Shown here: positions 6,443-10,000 of the stretch, piece by piece | Numbering within the stretch: the stretch's first letter is position 1 | Layout of the letters: every line of letters begins with the position of its first letter | Made by a program: the position numbers and the translations under genes | From: Rheinheimera sp. | GTDB taxonomy: Bacteria; Pseudomonadota; Gammaproteobacteria; Enterobacterales; Alteromonadaceae | Length of the DNA: 10,000 bases | Direction of reading: 5' to 3' | Assembly: GCF_020217005.1 (NCBI RefSeq) | Contig: NZ_JAIWOI010000004.1 | Coordinates: 1-10,000, forward strand | The notes under the pieces: generated by a model | The model's input: the letters and a program-made list of their open reading frames with translations, nothing else | What the model was told of the DNA's origin: nothing | The model's database searches: none

Positions 6443-6580
6443 ATGACCAGATGGACCACAGCTTTTGCTATAGGTTCAGAACTTAGCTATGGAAACCATT
6501 TAAAAACAGTAGAACAAGAGCTGATGCAACGAAGTGCGGCACTGCTGTTGCCGGCGATGGGATTTCTGCTTAGAAACTGA
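6443..6580 (+). CDS. Doubtful small ORF of 45 codons
   Basis: ATG 6443 opens a 45-residue frame beginning MTRWTTAFAIGSELSYGNHL and ending at TGA 6578-6580. The product has a protein-like pattern: a charged centre (KTVEQELMQR) then a hydrophobic end (AALLLPAMGFLLRN). No clear ribosome-binding site precedes it. The same frame upstream holds ATG 6362 directly after AGGGAG but is closed by TAG at 6410-6412 after 16 codons, so a broken 70-codon gene is another reading. I do not recognise either version. Confidence 0.2.
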   Translation: MTRWTTAFAIGSELSYGNHLKTVEQELMQRSAALLLPAMGFLLRN

Positions 6581-6599
6581 ATTCTGCTGAAATTGCTGC

Positions 6600-6638
6600 A
6601 TCCATCTTTTGTTGATTGTGGTCAGCATAAAGATGGAT
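6600..6638. repeat. 10-bp perfect inverted repeat
   Basis: ATCCATCTTT (6600-6609) is matched exactly by AAAGATGGAT (6629-6638) with a 19-base spacer. Neither side carries a U-tract, so it is not a standard terminator. It could be a regulator-binding site or an RNA stem. It lies 20 bases after the doubtful small ORF and 71 bases past the stop of the double-Cache gene. Confidence 0.5.
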
Positions 6639-6708
6639 ACAACCTAAAGATAACGTTTTAATTCAATTGACTCTATCGCTTTATTTGATGCAAGCCTGAG
6701 GCGCATCG

Positions 6709-8685
6709 TCAGGACTGCAGCATCACACAACAATATACCGGATTGTAGTAACCGTCTGTGACTTTGTATTCGCGATAGCCTTTGGAATAGGCGATAGCAA
6801 GCCAGTACCTTTGTTGCTTTAAATTGATACGCTCGCAGACCGCTTGCTGCCGGGCTGAGCCAATTAACTCTTCGGACAAGGGAAGGATCTCGTCAACAGC
6901 CCAGAGTTTCGTGTTACTGGATGACAAAACTCTGCCTTTTTCATCGATAAAACAGGCTGAAAAATCGGCCTTCACTTCGCCCTGCTCATTTTTGGGCAAA
7001 ATATCCGACAACATTGCACTAAATTGTGGCGCGCTATCAAAGACTAAGGCTATACCTCCGCTGGCTTTTTCTGCGCTGCCACTGAATACAGGCGCATGGT
7101 AAATGTAGGTAGATTGCTGCTGATACAAAGCGCTGGGCGCAAAGGAGCTGACCGCATACTGGTCTGCAGCGCTTAATAACAGGCAGTCTGCAGAGCCGCT
7201 GTTTACTGGCATTTGTTGCTGGGGTTCGGCTTCGGATCGTGCACTGCACAAAATACGCTGAGCGTTATCGTAGAGGTGAACATTGGAATAAACCGTATAT
7301 AAATCATTTATATAGGCAAGTTCTGCCGCTGCAATCTGTCGATTTTCCTGGGTAGGATTTTGCAAGAGCAACTGGAATTTTTTATTGTGTGCCCACCAAC
7401 GGCAGTCGTTCGCTCTTTCATACAGGTTCCTGTCCATAATATCCAGAGCCTGCCGCGCTAACATCACCAGTTCTTCCAACTGACTGTGCAGCACCGTATT
7501 AGCCAGTTCTTCCACTGAATGTGAAAACACCTGATGGATTTCTTTACCTATACCACGGATAGCATCCAGCACAGGAACAAACTCTACAGCGTCGTTACGG
7601 GCCGCTGAAATTACCCCATTTAATACAATCAGACTGAGTTCGTCGTTGACCTGCAACGAAGAACGATGGATATGAAACAGTTCAGGAAACAACTTATGAT
7701 CATCCATGCTCATCGCTTGTTGGGCGGTTTTGGTCTGCGCCGATAAGCTCTTTAATGGTGTCCAAATCTGGGTTTGCCAGGCCGGGCCAAAGTATCCCTG
7801 ATAGCCTTGAGTTTGAGCATAACTGAGCAGATAATCACAGTTTTCTACTTTTCTGAGTCCTAATTGCTGTTGTCGCCCCGAGGTACGTTGCGGTGGCAGC
7901 TTCTCCGGATCGGAACTAAACACAGTCTGACCATCTTCGGCCTGCAGCAGCAAAAGGCTTTGGCTATGCTCGGGTAGTAAGTTTCTGAAAATAGTCGTTA
8001 TTTCGTCATCAAACTTAAAGCAAAGGCACAATACACCAAAGGCTGTTCCCTGGTCTGACACTACAGCCTGGGCATATATCAGGCTCTGTTTTTGCTGAGG
8101 CTGCAGATCAGAATAACGGAACGTTTCGCTGAATTGCTGTGGATGTTGCAGGCAGTGCTGTACTAAAGGGTCCTGACTCAAGTCTTGGCTTTGCGACTGG
8201 TCCAGCCTGAGCAGGATCTGGCCTTCAGGACTCAGTACTATCACATCCTGATACACCGAATAGTAGCTGACATAGGCCGCTAAATGCTGTTGCAATGCCG
8301 CTGCGGCTTCTGCATCAGGATTTGCTAAAAAGCCGCGAATTTGTGAGTCTGTGGCTAAGAAGCCTATATCCGCTGTACGTTCAAATAAGTTACGGATCAG
8401 TATATCTATGGCGATCTGGCTGCAGGCCTGGTCTGTTAACAAGGTTTTTTTAGTTTGTTCCAGCAGCAGATTGTCTATCAGTATTTGCTGCAATTCGGTA
8501 AAACGTTTTTTGGTCTGATCCATGTTGTCCAGTATGGTAGAACCAAGACGTAAACTATTGATTTTGCCTATTAAACTGACCTTGCTCCACCAATTGTCCA
8601 GTTCAGTTAACTTTTGTTCGTAGTGTAAAACGCCACTCATATGGGGCTTTAAGTAATTTTTATGATGTTCGAAAAAAAACTGCAT
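6709..8685 (-). CDS. Double Cache-like sensor protein with a degenerate chemoreceptor-tip segment
   Basis: This 658-residue protein has three parts after a helical N-terminus (1-90). Cache-like module A spans about 91-310 and module B about 412-658. They are clearly related: AIDILIRNLFER (92-103) aligns with ALDIMDRNLYER (413-424), and YYSVYQDV (141-148) with LYTVYSNV (462-469), both at a constant offset of 321. Each module ends with a similar tail (SYAQTQGYQGYFGPAW; AYSKGYREYKVTDGYY). Between them, LIVLNGVISAAR (352-363) and FVPVLDAIRGIG (369-380) resemble the chemoreceptor tip LNAAIEAAR...FAVVADEVR, but are degenerate and two residues shorter. Cache domains bind small ligands, normally outside the cell. 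I see no signal peptide, membrane helix, HAMP domain or enzyme domain, so it appears cytoplasmic. The ATG has only a weak AGGTG site upstream; ATG 8640 (residue 16) is an alternative start. It lies 84 bases downstream of rlmA on the same strand. Confidence 0.62.
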   Translation of the reverse strand: MQFFFEHHKNYLKPHMSGVLHYEQKLTELDNWWSKVSLIGKINSLRLGSTILDNMDQTKKRFTELQQILIDNLLLEQTKKTLLTDQACSQIAIDILIRNLFERTADIGFLATDSQIRGFLANPDAEAAAALQQHLAAYVSYYSVYQDVIVLSPEGQILLRLDQSQSQDLSQDPLVQHCLQHPQQFSETFRYSDLQPQQKQSLIYAQAVVSDQGTAFGVLCLCFKFDDEITTIFRNLLPEHSQSLLLLQAEDGQTVFSSDPEKLPPQRTSGRQQQLGLRKVENCDYLLSYAQTQGYQGYFGPAWQTQIWTPLKSLSAQTKTAQQAMSMDDHKLFPELFHIHRSSLQVNDELSLIVLNGVISAARNDAVEFVPVLDAIRGIGKEIHQVFSHSVEELANTVLHSQLEELVMLARQALDIMDRNLYERANDCRWWAHNKKFQLLLQNPTQENRQIAAAELAYINDLYTVYSNVHLYDNAQRILCSARSEAEPQQQMPVNSGSADCLLLSAADQYAVSSFAPSALYQQQSTYIYHAPVFSGSAEKASGGIALVFDSAPQFSAMLSDILPKNEQGEVKADFSACFIDEKGRVLSSSNTKLWAVDEILPLSEELIGSARQQAVCERINLKQQRYWLAIAYSKGYREYKVTDGYYNPVYCCVMLQS

Positions 8686-8716
8686 CTACAACCAACACCT
8701 GAGCTATTGCCCTCCA

Positions 8717-8749
8717 ATGGATCCATGCAATTTAATGCAAAGGCTTTGC
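8717..8749. repeat. Palindromes and a 10-bp-spaced direct repeat upstream of the double-Cache gene
   Basis: Within 33 bases there are the palindromes ATGGATCCAT (8717-8726) and GCAAAGGCTTTGC (8737-8749). The hexamer ATGCAA also occurs twice, at 8725-8730 and 8735-8740, exactly one helical turn apart. This density in the short rlmA/Cache gap suggests a regulator site or RNA hairpin. No convincing -35/-10 pair was found next to it. Confidence 0.4.
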
Positions 8750-8769
8750 CAGTCTGTCCGCCGTTTGTC

Positions 8770-9579
8770 TCAACGATTTTTTCGATACAAGTCTAGATAA
8801 AAATTCAGAGTGATCTGGGGAGAGCTTGCTGCAAAGCTCTGTTTCTGTTCTGGTTTAAATTTCCAGGCTAAGGGGGTCATTTCCAGCAAATTTAACAGCA
8901 TCTGATCTGGTAACTCTGTGAGCTGCAATTTAAGTTGTTGGCGTTGTTGATGCTCAAAGCCTTTGATGGCTTCGATCTGATCACTGTGCAGACGCACAGA
9001 ACTGTATACCTGCTGCTTAATTTCCAGCAAATGCTCTGGTGCTGGTGTGACTGTCAGTAGCAGAGCATCCGCTTTTAGCACCCTGGCCAGTTCTTCTGGT
9101 TCGCAAGGCGCACAAAGTTTAAGTGCAGCATCAAAGCTTTGCTCTGCAAAAGGTAAATGCCAGGCGCTGGCAACACAAAACCGCAGGGCAGGGTAGCTTT
9201 TGGCTGCTTTTTTAATGGCTGTTTTGGCAATATCCACGCCGTAGATCTGCAGGTTCTTGTCTGTCAGGGCCTGAAACAATCTATTGCTGTAATAACCTTC
9301 ACCACAGCCCAGATCGAGCAAAGTTGCATTTTGTGGTAGCACTGCAGCAAAACACTGATTCACCGCATCAGACAAAGGCTGATAATAGCCCGCATTTAAA
9401 AAATCACGACGACTTTGCATCATCAGTGCTGAATCACCTGGCACTTTGGAGTTTTTTTGCTGCACTGGCAGTAAATGCAAATAGCCCTCTTTCGCCAGAT
9501 CAAAGCTATGATTGGATCCGCAAACAAAGCTGTTATTTTGTTGTGTCAGGCTCTGCTGGCATAGCGGGCAAAGGTACAT
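8770..9579 (-). CDS. rlmA: 23S rRNA (guanine-N1) methyltransferase RlmA
   Basis: RlmA (RrmA) transfers a methyl group from S-adenosylmethionine to N1 of a guanine in helix 35 of 23S rRNA (G745 in E. coli). The N-terminal zinc finger is C4-x2-C7 with C20 and H24. It is followed by the family-specific stretch FDLAKEGYLHLLPVQQ and then PGDSALMMQSRRDFLNAGYY (47-66). The SAM-binding motif I is L-L-D-L-G-C-G-E-G-Y-Y (87-97), with motif II around IYGVDIAKTAIKKA. The length, 269 residues, is normal for the family. The ATG follows GGAGAAG on the minus strand at about 6-10 bases, supporting this start. It lies between a VOC-fold gene upstream and the double-Cache gene downstream on the same strand, with gaps of 66 and 84 bases; co-transcription is possible but not shown. 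Confidence 0.95.
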   Translation of the reverse strand: MYLCPLCQQSLTQQNNSFVCGSNHSFDLAKEGYLHLLPVQQKNSKVPGDSALMMQSRRDFLNAGYYQPLSDAVNQCFAAVLPQNATLLDLGCGEGYYSNRLFQALTDKNLQIYGVDIAKTAIKKAAKSYPALRFCVASAWHLPFAEQSFDAALKLCAPCEPEELARVLKADALLLTVTPAPEHLLEIKQQVYSSVRLHSDQIEAIKGFEHQQRQQLKLQLTELPDQMLLNLLEMTPLAWKFKPEQKQSFAASSPQITLNFYLDLYRKNR

Positions 9580-9645
9580 AGAAGCTTCTCCGGTTGAATT
9601 TAACCTGTACTCGGGATCATGAGTGTCGGCTTATTCCGATTTCGG

Positions 9646-10000
9646 TTAATTTAGTTGCAGCAGGTCCCAGCGGGTACCGTATAAGTCTTCAAATACAGCC
9701 ACAGTACCATAAGTTTCTTGCCGTGGTGTTTCGAGGAACTTGACTCCTTGCTGTTGCATCAGGCGGTGATCACGCCAGAAATCATCTGTATGCAAAAACA
9801 GAAAAACCCTGCCGCCACATTGATTGCCGATCTGCAGTTTTTGCTGCTCATTGCTTGCCTTGGCCAACAAAATTGCGGTTTCAAGTGCACCTTTGGGCCT
9901 GACGACGACCCAACGTTTTTCACCTTGTGGACTGTCTTCCAGTAAGTCGAAACCAAGCTTTTGGGTATAAAAGGCTATAGCTTCATCATAGTCAGCCACT
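9646..10000 (-). CDS. VOC family (glyoxalase/bleomycin resistance-like) protein, 5' end cut by the window
   Basis: The visible 117 or so residues carry the vicinal-oxygen-chelate pattern: V-A-D-Y-D-E-A-I-A-F-Y-T-Q-K-L-G-F near the start, a central strand RWVVVRPKG, and the second-half motif FEDLYGTRWDLLQLN at the C-terminus. In this fold the segment before VADYDEAIAFY normally begins a few residues earlier with a first strand containing a metal ligand. The gene therefore almost certainly continues beyond base 10000, and the GTG at 9999 is an internal valine codon rather than a start. Members bind metal and act as lyases, isomerases, dioxygenases or antibiotic-binding proteins. The substrate cannot be told, and with the N-terminal ligand unseen I cannot say whether the metal site is intact. 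It reads towards rlmA. Confidence 0.85.
   Translation of the reverse strand, partial: VADYDEAIAFYTQKLGFDLLEDSPQGEKRWVVVRPKGALETAILLAKASNEQQKLQIGNQCGGRVFLFLHTDDFWRDHRLMQQQGVKFLETPRQETYGTVAVFEDLYGTRWDLLQLN

Larger units (their letters stand above)
6311..6460 (-). ncRNA. Candidate small RNA ending at the minus-strand terminator
   Basis: On the minus strand, TTTCCA and TATAGC are separated by 17 bases (TATAGC is the complement of 6467-6472), a mediocre sigma-70 promoter match that would start RNA near 6460. The transcript would run about 150 bases and end with two hairpins and a U-tract. The first hairpin's loop contains CAUCUCCC, which can pair with ribosome-binding sites of the GGGAG-AUG type. 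Promoter strength and function are guesses; a 3' UTR of the upstream gene is the main alternative. Confidence 0.22.
6270..6708. other. Structured intergenic region between convergent genes
   Basis: This 439-base stretch separates the HD-GYP-like gene (plus) from the double-Cache gene (minus). It contains a minus-oriented terminator, a second hairpin next to it, a 10-bp inverted repeat near 6600-6638 and one weak small ORF on the plus strand. It is unusually long for a gap between convergent genes in this compact window. Confidence 0.7.

Noticed and set aside
6500..6628. 42-codon open frame on the minus strand in the convergent gap
   Set aside because: It has no ribosome-binding site, a low-complexity basic and glutamine-rich composition, and is antisense to the slightly better plus-strand small ORF.
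6695..6713. CCTGA/TCAGG stem at the end of the double-Cache gene as a terminator
   Set aside because: Only five pairs with a nine-base loop and no U-tract on either strand.
6824..7102. 92-codon open frame on the plus strand inside the double-Cache gene
   Set aside because: It is antisense to a long well-supported gene with duplicated domains and shows no recognisable features.
9997..9999. GTG as the true start of the VOC-fold gene
   Set aside because: The family's first strand would precede this codon, so the gene most likely continues beyond the window.

Overview
The window looks like ordinary chromosomal DNA of a Gram-negative gammaproteobacterium, most like an Alteromonadales/Rheinheimera-type organism. 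The grounds are a clear RlmA-type rRNA methyltransferase, a TonB-family protein, several exported or envelope proteins, many glutamine-rich proteins and a moderate GC content judged by eye. The genus is an inference. I saw no insertion sequence, phage gene, tRNA, rRNA or CRISPR array.

Left part (29-2419): an exported histidine phosphatase on the minus strand diverges from a plus-strand cassette. That cassette encodes a TonB-family protein with one membrane anchor, an ECF-type sigma-70 factor and a glutamine-rich single-pass membrane protein. The membrane protein overlaps the sigma gene and sits where an anti-sigma factor would be expected. Envelope signalling by this trio is inferred from gene order.

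Middle (2487-6269): three tightly packed plus-strand genes encode a YgjP/M48-like zinc metallopeptidase (HELAH), a gamma-glutamylcyclotransferase-fold protein and an exported beta-lactamase-fold serine hydrolase (SxxK, YxN, HGG). After a 78-base gap with a possible extended -10 promoter comes a 492-residue protein. Its second half reads like an HD-GYP domain that has lost its metal ligands.

Convergent intergenic region (6270-6708): this 439-base stretch holds a strong hairpin-plus-U-tract terminator pointing along the minus strand, a second hairpin just before it, a 10-bp inverted repeat and a doubtful 45-codon ORF. A small RNA or a long structured 3' UTR on the minus strand is possible.

Right part (6709-10000, all minus): a 658-residue protein has two similar Cache-like sensor modules either side of a short segment resembling a degenerate chemotaxis-receptor tip, with no visible membrane helix. 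Upstream of it lie rlmA and a VOC/glyoxalase-fold gene cut by the window edge.

The most unusual items are the duplicated Cache protein, the degenerate HD-GYP-like protein, the tonB-sigma-membrane protein cassette and the structured intergenic region.
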